Positions 7,301 through 14,479 of a stretch of 15,956 bases of DNA are shown in pieces (the first letter of the stretch is position 1; each line of letters opens with the position of its first letter). The notes under the pieces are model-generated. The model saw nothing but the letters and a program-made list of their open reading frames with translations. It was not told the origin of the DNA and ran no database searches. Origin of the DNA: DATKCN01 sp035513175 (GTDB lineage: Bacteria > Chloroflexota > Chloroflexia > Thermomicrobiales > CFX8); NCBI GenBank assembly GCA_035513175.1, contig DATKCN010000162.1, positions 1 through 15,956 on the forward strand, read 5' to 3'. A program made the translations under genes and the position numbers.

Positions 7301-7655
7301 TCGAGAAACCGATCAGCGCCATCTGGTGGCTGCCATCGGCTACCTGCTGACGCCGGTCGTGCCGGTGGTTGTGCTGACATCGACGACGAAGACCGACCTG
7401 ATGCTCAGACGCCACGCGGCCCAGGCGCTCCTCTGGTCGGTTCCATTCCTGTTGCTGCTTGTTGGGTTCTGCGTCGCGGCCATCGCGCTGCTGCGGTGGT
7501 CGCCGTTGACCGTGTGTCTGTTGCCATTCCTGTTCCTCGTGCCATTCATTCCGGGCGGCGTCTGGGGCAGGAAGGTGTATCTCGAAGGCGATGTCATGAT
7601 TCCGGTGCTGACGCGCGCTGCCGCTCGCCTGTTTCCAACTCAGGAGCAGTCCTGA
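7293..7655 (+). CDS. Small DUF4870-like membrane protein
   Basis: 120 residues if started at TTG 7293 (ADRETDQRHLVAAIGYLLTP). The layout resembles DUF4870: an N-terminal half-buried helix (10-30), the 'Lys-Thr-Asp...Arg-Arg-His-Ala-Ala-Gln-Ala-Leu' segment (33-46), then two membrane helices (about 47-68 and 71-88) and a short polar tail. The RHAAQALLW piece is the family's most recognisable part. Start is uncertain: TTG 7293 overlaps rraA-like by 8 nt, while GTG 7326 would remove 11 residues; neither has a strong ribosome site. The last 62 bp overlap the end of the convergent glycosyltransferase gene. Function unknown. Confidence 0.65.
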   Translation: MADRETDQRHLVAAIGYLLTPVVPVVVLTSTTKTDLMLRRHAAQALLWSVPFLLLLVGFCVAAIALLRWSPLTVCLLPFLFLVPFIPGGVWGRKVYLEGDVMIPVLTRAAARLFPTQEQS

Positions 7656-8823
7656 GCCGACCGAGCGCATCGAGCGCCAGGAGCAACAACGCCGCGGTCT
7701 GCTCGCGGTGCCGGCGCTCGTGGGCGTCGAGCGCGCGCACGACGGCGGCGTTGAACGCGTGTTGCTTCTCGAACGCCGGATCGACGTACCAGCGGGGACC
7801 GATGCCCTTGACCTTGTTTCGCAACCAGCCAACGAGCGGAAGACGTGAGCGCGGGCGGCTCCCCGTGACGTCGATCAACGTGCGTGCCACGTCGATGTCG
7901 GCGATGGAAACCGGCCAGCCGGGCAACGCCAAGCTCGCGTTCCAGGCGTCCGGACCGTCGAGACCCCTCAGAACGGCCTCGATGGCGCCGGCGCCGGACG
8001 TTTCGCTCTCGGAGGCGTCGTGCGTCGACGCCAGCTCATAGCGCAGGCGCGCCAGCTCTGCTGGGACGAACCCGTCCGCCCATTCGGCGTGACTCATGTG
8101 CTTGAGCGCGAAGCGGAGGCGGTTGCGATGCAGGTGGCGGTAGTAGGAAGCCTCACGCTTCAGCGTCACGCCTTCATGATGTTCGCCCCGCAACGAAGGG
8201 GTGAACATTACCCGCCAGCCCGCGTCGCGCATGCGGACGCACAGATCGACGTCCTCGTAGTAGACAGGGGCCAGCAACTCATCGAAGCCACCGACGGCGC
8301 GAACGGACTCGGTTCGTAACGCCATGGCTCCGCCTGTGACGAAGTCGACATCGGCGGCGACCTGATAGGCGCCGACGGTCGTGTCGCCATAGCCGCGGTG
8401 GCGCGTGGTCATCAGTGGTCGTTCGATGATCCCTCCCGCGTGCTGGATGCGCGCAGATCCCGGATAGGTGAGTAGAGCGCCGGCGGCGCCGAGTCTCGGA
8501 TAGCGCGCGAATACGGCCAGCAGCTCGAATCCGAAGTCGGGAGCGACCTCGACATCCGGGTTGAGCAGCAGCGCGACGTCGGTGGTCGTCGCGCGCAGAC
8601 CGGCGTTCGCGCCACCGGCGAATCCGAGGTTGCGGGGCTGCGCCAGCAACTCGACCCGCGGATACGCGATCAACTCAGCCAGCGAGTCATCGGTGGACGC
8701 GTTATCGACAACGATTACGGCAGCCGGCGGCACGTCGACCGACTCAAGTGCGCTGAGACACGGTCCGAGGTAGCTCGCGCCGTTATAGTTGATGATGATC
8801 GCGGTCCAGCCGGGTTGATCCAC
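7594..8823 (-). CDS. Glycosyltransferase family 2 (rhamnosyltransferase-like)
   Basis: 409 residues. GT-A fold motifs: WTAIIINYNG (6-15), VIVVDNASTDDS (36-47), NLGFAGGANAGL (65-76), LLLNPDVE (85-92; the DXD equivalent), DFVTGGAMALR (160-170), the acceptor/base region GGFDELLAPVYYEDVDLC (178-195) and GEHHEG (213-218). This pattern is that of WbbL/RfbF-like enzymes that add sugars from nucleotide donors to lipid-linked glycans on the cytoplasmic face. Residues after about 245 form an extra C-terminal region with no motif I know; it ends in a Leu-rich helix and an acidic tail. GTG 8823 is supported by AAGGAGGT about 8 nt upstream. The start lies 46 bp from the divergent GT4-like gene. Confidence 0.9.
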   Translation of the reverse strand: MDQPGWTAIIINYNGASYLGPCLSALESVDVPPAAVIVVDNASTDDSLAELIAYPRVELLAQPRNLGFAGGANAGLRATTTDVALLLNPDVEVAPDFGFELLAVFARYPRLGAAGALLTYPGSARIQHAGGIIERPLMTTRHRGYGDTTVGAYQVAADVDFVTGGAMALRTESVRAVGGFDELLAPVYYEDVDLCVRMRDAGWRVMFTPSLRGEHHEGVTLKREASYYRHLHRNRLRFALKHMSHAEWADGFVPAELARLRYELASTHDASESETSGAGAIEAVLRGLDGPDAWNASLALPGWPVSIADIDVARTLIDVTGSRPRSRLPLVGWLRNKVKGIGPRWYVDPAFEKQHAFNAAVVRALDAHERRHREQTAALLLLALDALGRLRTAPELETGERQRASAPES

Positions 8824-8846
8824 GGTGTGACGACCTCCTTGTCTCG

Positions 8847-8852
8847 ATTATC
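8847..8852 (-). promoter_or_regulatory. Putative -10 element for the GT2 gene
   Basis: The minus strand reads GATAAT here, a 5/6 match to TATAAT, 23 nt upstream of the GTG start and just before the Shine-Dalgarno. No clear -35 is present at 17 bp. The whole divergent gap is 46 bp, so promoters for the two glycosyltransferase genes must overlap or lie within the opposite gene. Confidence 0.35.
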
Positions 8853-8869
8853 GCAGCCGACGAAAGGTC

Positions 8870-10297
8870 GTGCCGGTGAGCGCAGAGTTGCCCCGCGTGC
8901 TGGTCATCGCCTCCGATACCATCGGCGCGCGCATGGCAGGCTCGGGCATACGCTACTGGAACCTGGCCCGCGCCATCGGCGCGCAGCAGCGGGTGACGTT
9001 GGCGACTCCCAGTGAAACGACGCTCGCGCCACCCATGGGCGTCGTGATCACACCCTATGGGTCGCCTGGCTCGACCGCCGACGAACGCGGGCATCGGCTG
9101 GCGGCGCTCGTGGCAGCGCACGACGTGATCGTTGCCCAGCACCTGCCATACATGCACACGGACGCGGAGGTCCTCGCATCGCGGCATGTCGTCGTCGATC
9201 TGTACGCGCCGTGGATTCTGGAAAAGCTGGAGTATTCGCGGGTCGATCCCAAGCGCGGAGAGCTGGACCGCAGGGACGACGTGGCGATCCTGAACCGGCT
9301 GCTGTCGCTGGGCGATTACTTCATCTGCGCGTCGGAGCGCCAGCGGGATTTCTGGCTTGGAGCGCTGGCGGCGGCGGGACGACTGGAGCTGGACCACGCC
9401 GTCGCCGATCCGCAACTGCGAACGCTGATCGATATCGTCGGCTTCGGGTTGCCGGATGATCTGCCGCGCAAGACAGGACCCGGACCGCGCGCAACGTTCG
9501 ATGGAATTGGTCCAGACGATCGTGTGCTGCTGTGGAACGGCGGCATCTGGAACTGGCTCGACCCGTTGAGCGCGATCCGCGCCGTGGGTCGGTTGACAGT
9601 GGAGCTGCCGAACCTGCGGCTCGTGTTCATGGGGATGCGGAGTCCCGGCGCGCAGGTCGCGGCGATGAGTGTCGTTGAGACGGCGCGATCACTGGCTGCT
9701 GAGCTGGGATTGCTGGATCGGCACGTGTTCTTCAACGACTGGGTGGACTATGAAGAGCGACAGAATTGGCTGCTGGAAGCTGACGCGTCGATTTCTCTAC
9801 ACCTGGACACCGCGGAAGCCCGCTATGCGTTCCGCACGAGAATGCTCGACAACATATGGTGTGGACTGCCGTCGCTCGTGACGTGTGGCGACGTGCTCGC
9901 GGATGTCGTGGAGCACGAGGGCATCGGCGAAACGGCGCCTCCAGGCGACATAGACGCGGTCGTCGAGGGCATTCGCCATGTGTTCGACCGAGACCGGGCG
10001 CGGGCAATGCGAACAAATCTGGCATCGATGCGTGGCCGCTATACGTGGGAGGCCGTCAGCGCGCCGCTACTCGCGTACTGCCGCGCTCCCTGGAAGCTCG
10101 GAACACGGGCGGGCCGCGATGTGTCAGCGGAGTACGTCGCGGGGCTCGAACGGATGTACTCGGAGACCGCTGAGTACGCGCGCCTCCTCGAACAGGCGAT
10201 TGACGAGAAGAACAAGACGCTGGCCGGGGCCACTCCTCTCAGGCAGCGAACCCGGCCAGACCTCGGAGCGTTGTTTCGCCGCGACAAGCGCGGGTAG
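8870..10297 (+). CDS. Glycosyltransferase family 4-like (GT-B fold)
   Basis: 475 residues. The N-terminal Rossmann-like half starts PRVLVIASDTIGARMAGSGI (8-27) with the Gly-rich acceptor-side loop. The donor half contains DDRVLLWNGGIWNWLDPLSA (216-235), LVFMGMRSP (251-259), VFFNDWVDYEER (286-297), SISLHLDTAEARYAFRTRML (307-326) and GIGETAPPGDIDAV (351-364), the nucleotide-sugar side of GT4 enzymes. The tail after about 420 (YVAGLERMYSETAEYARLLE) looks like a coiled coil and ends very basic. GTG 8870 is preceded by GAAAGGT; GTG 8876 is an alternative. Enzymes of this kind occur in surface-polysaccharide clusters, and the divergent GT2 gene supports that. Acceptor and donor sugars are unknown. 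Confidence 0.85.
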   Translation: MPVSAELPRVLVIASDTIGARMAGSGIRYWNLARAIGAQQRVTLATPSETTLAPPMGVVITPYGSPGSTADERGHRLAALVAAHDVIVAQHLPYMHTDAEVLASRHVVVDLYAPWILEKLEYSRVDPKRGELDRRDDVAILNRLLSLGDYFICASERQRDFWLGALAAAGRLELDHAVADPQLRTLIDIVGFGLPDDLPRKTGPGPRATFDGIGPDDRVLLWNGGIWNWLDPLSAIRAVGRLTVELPNLRLVFMGMRSPGAQVAAMSVVETARSLAAELGLLDRHVFFNDWVDYEERQNWLLEADASISLHLDTAEARYAFRTRMLDNIWCGLPSLVTCGDVLADVVEHEGIGETAPPGDIDAVVEGIRHVFDRDRARAMRTNLASMRGRYTWEAVSAPLLAYCRAPWKLGTRAGRDVSAEYVAGLERMYSETAEYARLLEQAIDEKNKTLAGATPLRQRTRPDLGALFRRDKRG

Positions 10298-10304
10298 AAA
10301 CGCG

Positions 10305-10967
10305 TTAGCTCTCGCTTTCGGCATCGTCCTCCGGTTCATCCGCGGTTTGTGCTTCGGCGGCAATTTCAGCCGCGGCGGCGGCTTCGTCCTCGATCGCCTG
10401 GTCATCAACGGAAATGCGGGCAGGAGCGGCCAGCTTCACGAGCATCTCGTCCGCGTCAGTCAGCAGTTCGACGCCCTCAGGAATGGTCATCTCGCGCAGG
10501 TAGATTGCATCGTCGTACTCGGCGAGTCCAGATATGTCGACTTCGAGTGACGGGGGAAGCGCGTCAGGAAGGCCGCGGACATCGATCGTTTCACGAACCG
10601 GCGTGACGACACCAGTCACGCTATCAGGCTCCCCGATCAGATGCACCGGAATGCTGGCGGTGATCGCCGCGAACATGTTCGGGGCGTAAAACTCGGCGTG
10701 CAACGGCTGGCGCTTGAGTCGATCTATCGTCACGCTGCGCATGTAAACGGTGTAGTGGGATGAGTCCAGGCTGAGATCGATCAGCAGGTTGGATCCGAAC
10801 GCATAATACATGCGTCCCAACTCCTTCATGTCGACACTGACGGAGATCGGATCGCTGATGACCGGTCCATAAATGACGCCGGGAACGATTCCCTGCCTGC
10901 GGAGCTTCTTCGTTTCCTTGCCCAGTATGGTTCGCGGGTGCGCGTCAAGGGAATGTCGTTGAGCCAT
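10305..10967 (-). CDS. rplY: Ribosomal protein L25/general stress protein Ctc
   Basis: 220 residues beginning MAQRHSLDAHPRTILGKETK. The L25 N-terminal 5S rRNA-binding domain includes KKLRRQGIVPGVIYGP (20-35) and the strand RSVTIDRLKRQPLHAEFY (77-94, the usual 'D.....HVDF' site). The second beta-domain (about 100-182) has GVVTPVRETIDVRGLPDALP (119-138) and ends in LTDADEMLVKLAAP. The Ala/Glu/Asp-rich tail (190-220) is typical of the long CTC form. ATG 10967 is chosen since the family begins here; the frame continues upstream without homology. The ribosome site is moderate (GAGAAG just upstream, GGAAGG further). The gene ends 7 bp from the convergent GT4 gene and is transcribed away from marR. 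Confidence 0.93.
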   Translation of the reverse strand: MAQRHSLDAHPRTILGKETKKLRRQGIVPGVIYGPVISDPISVSVDMKELGRMYYAFGSNLLIDLSLDSSHYTVYMRSVTIDRLKRQPLHAEFYAPNMFAAITASIPVHLIGEPDSVTGVVTPVRETIDVRGLPDALPPSLEVDISGLAEYDDAIYLREMTIPEGVELLTDADEMLVKLAAPARISVDDQAIEDEAAAAAEIAAEAQTADEPEDDAESES

Positions 10968-11227
10968 GTGCTTCTCGGCCTTCCTGGATGGATTCTGGAT
11001 ACCGCGCCGGCGCGCAAGCCAAAAGCGGCGCCAAGATAGCGGACCAGCCAACGGGTAACCGTACCAGACCGATCCGTTAGTTCCAAGCAACCCCGAAAGA
11101 TCGAGCCTGACGCCTGATGTCAGTCGGGACCTATGGCCGATGTCATGGGTAGGCGCCCCTGTCTAGACTACGTGTATCGGTCGCTAGGTGCGAACACGCG
11201 GCGGAGCAACCTGGAAGGTTTCGGCGG
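10968..11227. promoter_or_regulatory. Divergent promoter region between rplY and the MarR gene, with candidate operator
   Basis: 260 bp without a gene. It holds an 8-bp perfect palindrome GTCTAGAC (11161-11168), a 7-bp direct repeat GATGTCA (11116-11122 and 11139-11145) and the short inverted repeat CTGA/TCAG (11114-11123). A TAGACT that could be a -10 for marR (11164-11169) overlaps the palindrome, which would suit autorepression. On the minus strand TATCTT (near 11033-11038) could be a -10 for rplY. None has a convincing -35. Confidence 0.35.
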
Positions 11228-11728
11228 ATGGCCATTGAATCAGTATTTTACAACCCGGAACCGAACGGGAATCATGCGACGCCGTCGGCGGCAATTGAGT
11301 CGGTGGCGGAGCTGTTGCGCGAAACCGTTCTGCGGTTGCAGCCGTCAGCACAGGAGATCTCCGAGGCATGGTCGGACGCGCAGGTCACGATGCAGCAGTT
11401 GCGCGTGATGACCATCCTGTTTCATAACGGACCGACGAGGGTTTCCGATCTCGCTCGCCAGCTCCAGGTGTCAACACCGACGGTGACCGGGATTCTGGAT
11501 CGGCTTGTGCGCCAGCGGGTCACATACCGCATGAACGATGCGCGCGATCGGCGCGTGGTGCTGAACAATCTGACGGAAGCCGGTCGAGAGCTGGTGGAAC
11601 AGGCAATGAGCTCGACCGATGACCGAGCGATCATCGCGATCGCGCGTCTTTCTGCCGAGGATCGCTCGAGTCTCGAAGAGTGTCTCACGAGCCTGCTGCG
11701 CGTTATCCCACGCACACATCTCCGGTAG
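11228..11728 (+). CDS. MarR-family transcriptional regulator
   Basis: 166 residues. A variable N-terminal arm (1-25) is followed by the dimer helix (ESVAELLRETVLRL, 24-37) and the winged helix-turn-helix: TMQQLRVMTILFHNGPTRVS (54-73), DLARQLQVSTPTVTGILDRL (74-93) with the recognition helix STPTVTGILDRLVRQ, and the wing MNDARDRRVVLNNLTEAGRE (102-121). The rest returns to the dimer interface. The DxR of the wing (DARDRR) is the family hallmark. Such proteins bind palindromes and respond to small ligands, often regulating efflux or detoxification genes. No such target is adjacent, apart from its own promoter region. ATG 11228 has GGAAGG at 11213-11218. Confidence 0.93.
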   Translation: MAIESVFYNPEPNGNHATPSAAIESVAELLRETVLRLQPSAQEISEAWSDAQVTMQQLRVMTILFHNGPTRVSDLARQLQVSTPTVTGILDRLVRQRVTYRMNDARDRRVVLNNLTEAGRELVEQAMSSTDDRAIIAIARLSAEDRSSLEECLTSLLRVIPRTHLR

Positions 11729-12102
11729 CAAACACGCGGAACGCGGCGATGGATGCGCGTGGCCGCCCGGATGGCGTCGCATTTCTCATACGCTTACACC
11801 TTGACAGTTGCATGGTAACAGGGTCCGCAGGGCCACGGCGGGTGGCCACCCCGATCGTCACATCGACGACGGATCGGTAAAGGACGACACATGCACGTGT
11901 GACGGTGAAAGAATTCCGTCTTTCTGTCATGTGTCCGACGGCTGGCGCTCGCCCCGGCACGAGCGGTCGCCGGCGCCCTGGCCGGCGCCTGGATCAGCGG
12001 TCAGCACCACTGACCGTGCACGGTATGACGCGTCGCCCGAACCGCGGATTCACACCGGGAATCGCGCACTATGCATCCTGCCACGCCCAATGTGAACCCC
12101 TA
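11729..12102. other. Gene-free convergent intergenic region rich in inverted repeats
   Basis: No convincing gene is seen in 374 bp between the ends of the MarR gene and the 76-aa gene. It contains a series of potential hairpins: GGCCAC/GTGGCC (11831-11847), CCGATC/GATCGG (11851-11877), GACACATG/CATGTGTC (11886-11935, enclosing GAAAG/CTTTC), GGCGCC/GGCGCC (11972-11989, part of a 12-bp direct repeat) and CGGTCAG/CTGACCG (11998-12016). CCGTGCACGG (12014-12023) is a 10-bp palindrome. None is followed by a T-run, so they are not simple intrinsic terminators. Confidence 0.5.
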
Positions 12103-12333
12103 TCAGTCGTCGCCGAGCCGTGTTACTCCTGCAACGACCCCCATTACCGCGTGAACGACGATCCGATCTCCGACGCGAAGCCCCGCGGGCAGTGCGTCGG
12201 CGCTGAGTTGCGCCTGGTGGACCGTCTCGCGATCGTCAGGCTGGCTGTAGTAGACAACGACGTAACGCTCCCCATGTATGAGGTATGGGCGTAAGCCCTC
12301 AACGACGGCGTTGACATCCGACGCCAGGTGCAA
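12103..12333 (-). CDS. Conserved-looking small protein (76 aa), unknown function
   Basis: The product runs from HLASDVNAVVEGLRPYLIHG through ERYVVVYYSQPDD to ALPAGLRVGDRIVVHAVMGV, ending VAGVTRLGDD. It alternates hydrophobic and charged residues like a small beta barrel, with a GLRVGDRIVVH strand-turn that resembles OB or SH3-like folds. The TTG start (12333) is supported by AGGAG seven bases upstream, a site that overlaps the stop codon of the preceding zinc-ribbon gene (9-bp gap). This tight link suggests joint translation and a shared role. No family is recognised. Confidence 0.6.
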   Translation of the reverse strand: MHLASDVNAVVEGLRPYLIHGERYVVVYYSQPDDRETVHQAQLSADALPAGLRVGDRIVVHAVMGVVAGVTRLGDD

Positions 12334-12342
12334 CTCAGGCTC

Positions 12343-12936
12343 CTATGGCTTCGATTGCTCGGTCTGGGAGGGTTCGGACATCGATGGCTCATCCGCGATC
12401 GCGTCCCTGATCTCGTCTTCGCGCTTGCGAACATACAGGTAGAAGCCGATGACAAAGACGAGGAACGGCACGACGGTAACGCAGGCCAGGACGGCGATGA
12501 AGTCGGCGTTCGGGTCTGGAGATCTGAACGCCGTCACGAGCACCAGCGCGCCGATGAGCATGAGCAGCGCCAGGATGGCGACGACCGACGTGGACGAGAC
12601 GCAGCCGACAGGAGTGCGAGGGGTGACATCTGCGGCTGCCCCCGCGCCTGTTTCGACCTCGCGGAGCCTGACGTAGCCGACGCGCCCATCTTCGAGATTG
12701 ACCTTGGCGAAGTCGGCGGGGAGAACCTCCTCCGTGGGAAGCACGACCAGCGGCGTGCCGGCATCGACGATCTCGACGAGGGAGGCGCCGGGATCGGGGG
12801 TCGCGTACACTCGCAGCCCCTCCGACGCGTGGAACGCGTCGACGAGCTGGTGTCCGCACGCTGAGCAGAAGTGATTTGTGCGCGGGTTCAGCGCTCCGCA
12901 CGAACCGCAGTACAGCACGCCGGGTTGACTCGACAC
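12343..12936 (-). CDS. Zinc-ribbon, SH3-like domain membrane protein
   Basis: 197 residues from GTG 12936. Residues 9-30 form a zinc ribbon (YCGSCGALNPRTNHFCSACG; Cys10, 13, 24, 27). Residues 39-95 look like a bacterial SH3 (SH3b) domain: GLRVYATPDPGASLVEIVDA, then GTPLVVL and GRVGYVRLREVE. Two membrane helices follow (about 117-137 and 146-169), then a charged tail rich in Glu and Ser. The start is chosen because AAAGGA lies about 12 nt upstream; longer frames would run across the rpsU promoter and gene and look non-coding. Zinc-ribbon plus membrane-helix proteins are common sensors or assembly factors, but no function can be named. The 76-aa gene follows 9 bp downstream. Confidence 0.75.
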   Translation of the reverse strand: MSSQPGVLYCGSCGALNPRTNHFCSACGHQLVDAFHASEGLRVYATPDPGASLVEIVDAGTPLVVLPTEEVLPADFAKVNLEDGRVGYVRLREVETGAGAAADVTPRTPVGCVSSTSVVAILALLMLIGALVLVTAFRSPDPNADFIAVLACVTVVPFLVFVIGFYLYVRKREDEIRDAIADEPSMSEPSQTEQSKP

Positions 12937-13146
12937 GGGAGCGGCAGGTCCTTTCACGGAGGCGCAACCGGTGGAGTATATCCAACGCTCGCCGCGCGCT
13001 TCGAGCACGCGAGCGGCGAACCGATGCGGTAGAATGAGCGGACGCACGTAAGACCGCGCGTACAACCATGCCGTAACGTGAAGCGGCCTGCGTAGCTTGA
13101 ACATGAATTCCACACTGAATCTCACGCGAAGGGGGGTGGTACGAGC

Positions 13147-13338
13147 ATGAAGGTAGAACTTCGCGAGAGCGAGAGCTTCGATGGCCTGTTGCGCAGGTTC
13201 ACGAAGGAGATGCAGAAGTCGGGCAAGCTGCGGGAATACCGGAGCAAGCGACGGTTCGTCAGCAAGAGCGAGCAGCGTCGCGCCAAGATCCGCAAGGCCG
13301 AGCACAAGCGTCGCCGCAAGGAGGCCACGGGACGATAG
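13147..13338 (+). CDS. rpsU: 30S ribosomal protein S21
   Basis: 63 residues beginning MKVELRESESFDGLLRRFTK, with SGKLREYRSKRRFVSKSEQR (30-49) and a very basic C-terminal helix (RRAKIRKAEHKRRRKEATGR). This is the complete S21 pattern, including the conserved 'V.....ES.e..lrRF.k....sG.l.e.r.rr.fekps..R' spacing. S21 sits on the 30S platform and helps base-pairing of the mRNA Shine-Dalgarno with 16S rRNA. AAGGGGGG (13129-13136) precedes ATG 13147. It is a single-gene unit closed by the terminator at 13369-13396 and diverges from the zinc-ribbon gene. Confidence 0.96.
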   Translation: MKVELRESESFDGLLRRFTKEMQKSGKLREYRSKRRFVSKSEQRRAKIRKAEHKRRRKEATGR

Positions 13339-13368
13339 GTCCCGGTGGGCGTGACCACGGACTATTGG

Positions 13369-13396
13369 GAGGAGCGCGGAGACGCGCTCCTCTTTC
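13369..13396 (+). terminator. Rho-independent terminator after rpsU
   Basis: A perfect 10-bp stem (13369-13378 with 13383-13392) closes a GAGA tetraloop of the stable GNRA class and is followed by TTTC. It lies 31 bp after the rpsU stop. It also sits 7 bp beyond the stop of the convergent minus-strand operon, though no T-run is seen in that direction. Confidence 0.8.
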
Positions 13397-13403
13397 GATT
13401 AAC

Positions 13404-14021
13404 TCAGGCGTTCGAGCTCACGCGCACGCCCGCGAGCACTGCTTTCACATTGCCGCCACTGACCTGATAGTCGAGGACCAGGTCGAACGGTCGCGCCTGA
13501 GACGGCAGAATCAGGTCGGCTAATTCCAGACGACTGCCTGCGGGACAGGTGATCGTGTCCTCGCTGTCGCGCGGAGCGGAGCGGAACGTGATCGCGGTGA
13601 CGTCCAGCAGCGAGTCCATATTCCAGTGAACGCCGAACGCCCCGACGTGCAATGAGCCCAGCGGACGGACGCGCGCATCAGGCGGCGCGATGCCGTGGGG
13701 AATCAGGAGCCGGATGCGAAAATCCGCCGCGCCCGCCGGACTATCGTTGACGACCGCGAGACGGAAGCGAGTCTGGGTGAGATGTGTCGGTTGGGTTTCG
13801 TCAACTTCGCGAGCCTCGAGCCGCAGGCTCGCGTGCGCCACGGGGGCCTCGGCGTGCCGGAAGACGCCCAATGGAGGCGCGAGCATGAACAGGCACGCGA
13901 TGAGCGGGATAGCAAGCACGAGCGCAGGGACCTCAACGATGCCGGCCAGCGCCAGCGTCATGAGCGATCCCATCACGGCTGACAGCCAGCGCAGGGGAGA
14001 ACGGAGACGGTCGCCAATCAC
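13404..14021 (-). CDS. Membrane-anchored protein with a beta-rich extracytoplasmic domain
   Basis: 205 residues from GTG 14021. Two hydrophobic segments (about 11-30 and 31-54) are followed by about 150 residues of alternating strands: SLRLEAREVDE (65-75), TRFRLAVVNDSPAGAADFRI (84-103), PLGSLHVGAFGVHW (120-133), AITFRSAP and a closing DLVLDYQVSGG. The 'VVNDSPAGAADFRIRLLIP' stretch resembles Ig-like or CARDB-type folds. Function unknown. It is the last gene of a three-gene unit: its GTG overlaps the TGA of the preceding gene in a 4-nt GTGA overlap, a sign of translational coupling. Confidence 0.75.
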   Translation of the reverse strand: MIGDRLRSPLRWLSAVMGSLMTLALAGIVEVPALVLAIPLIACLFMLAPPLGVFRHAEAPVAHASLRLEAREVDETQPTHLTQTRFRLAVVNDSPAGAADFRIRLLIPHGIAPPDARVRPLGSLHVGAFGVHWNMDSLLDVTAITFRSAPRDSEDTITCPAGSRLELADLILPSQARPFDLVLDYQVSGGNVKAVLAGVRVSSNA

Positions 14022-14479
14022 CGGGAACGGTCACGACTCGGGCGCTCGTCAGCCATCACCAGCAGCGACGTCGCGAACTCTTTGCGGCTGAAAAACGTGC
14101 GAATCTCATGCCACAGTGCGGGATGATCGCGCCCTAGTCGCTTGAGGTCGTCCGAGAATTCGTGATCGCCGCTGGCCATCATGGCCGTCATCAGTTCGGT
14201 GCTTAGCTGCTCGGCGAGGTAGAAACGCTCGAGGTCAGCAAACTTGGCGCGATAGTAGTCCCGCAACTGCTCGAGCTGCTGCGACGTGAGGAAGCCCGTG
14301 CCTTCACCGCCGAACATTTCGCGCCAATCGACGCACGCGAGCAAGCCCTCGAGCAGATCGATGCGCTCGTTGTCCTGGACACGCCGAAAGAGTTCGATGA
14401 CCGCGTCGAGGTGGTATGCGAGATCTGCCGGGGTCGCGGGCCAGCCGTCGCTGCCGCCTTCCACCTCGCGGGTGTTCAT
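14018..14479 (-). CDS. Helical cytoplasmic protein of unknown function
   Basis: 153 residues beginning MNTREVEGGSDGWPATPADL. The sequence is helical, acidic and lacks a signal or membrane segment. It has many aromatic residues in YHLDAVIELFRRVQDNERID (22-41), VDWREMFGG (50-58) and QLEQLRDYYRAKFADLERFY (68-87), and a late SRKEFATSLLVMADERPSRD. No family is recognised. ATG 14479 is chosen because GGGAGGC lies 5-11 nt upstream and the start overlaps the stop of the preceding gene by one base (TGATG). It is sandwiched between two membrane-protein genes and coupled to both, so it may be a cytoplasmic partner of them. Confidence 0.75.
   Translation of the reverse strand: MNTREVEGGSDGWPATPADLAYHLDAVIELFRRVQDNERIDLLEGLLACVDWREMFGGEGTGFLTSQQLEQLRDYYRAKFADLERFYLAEQLSTELMTAMMASGDHEFSDDLKRLGRDHPALWHEIRTFFSRKEFATSLLVMADERPSRDRSR

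Noticed and set aside
8783..9415. Minus-strand open frame of 210 codons across the GT2/GT4 divergent gap
   Set aside because: It overlaps two well-supported glycosyltransferase genes and lacks any family pattern.
11801..11829. Perfect TTGACA at 11801-11806 as a promoter -35
   Set aside because: No -10-like hexamer lies 16-18 bp downstream and no gene follows on that strand.
11899..12294. Plus-strand open frame of 131 codons with several Cys
   Set aside because: Its second half is antisense to the better supported 76-aa gene, composition is irregular, and there is no clear ribosome site.
12937..13305. N-terminal extension of the zinc-ribbon gene on the minus strand
   Set aside because: It would run antisense through rpsU and its ribosome site; the residues show no domain, and GTG 12936 has a usable ribosome site.
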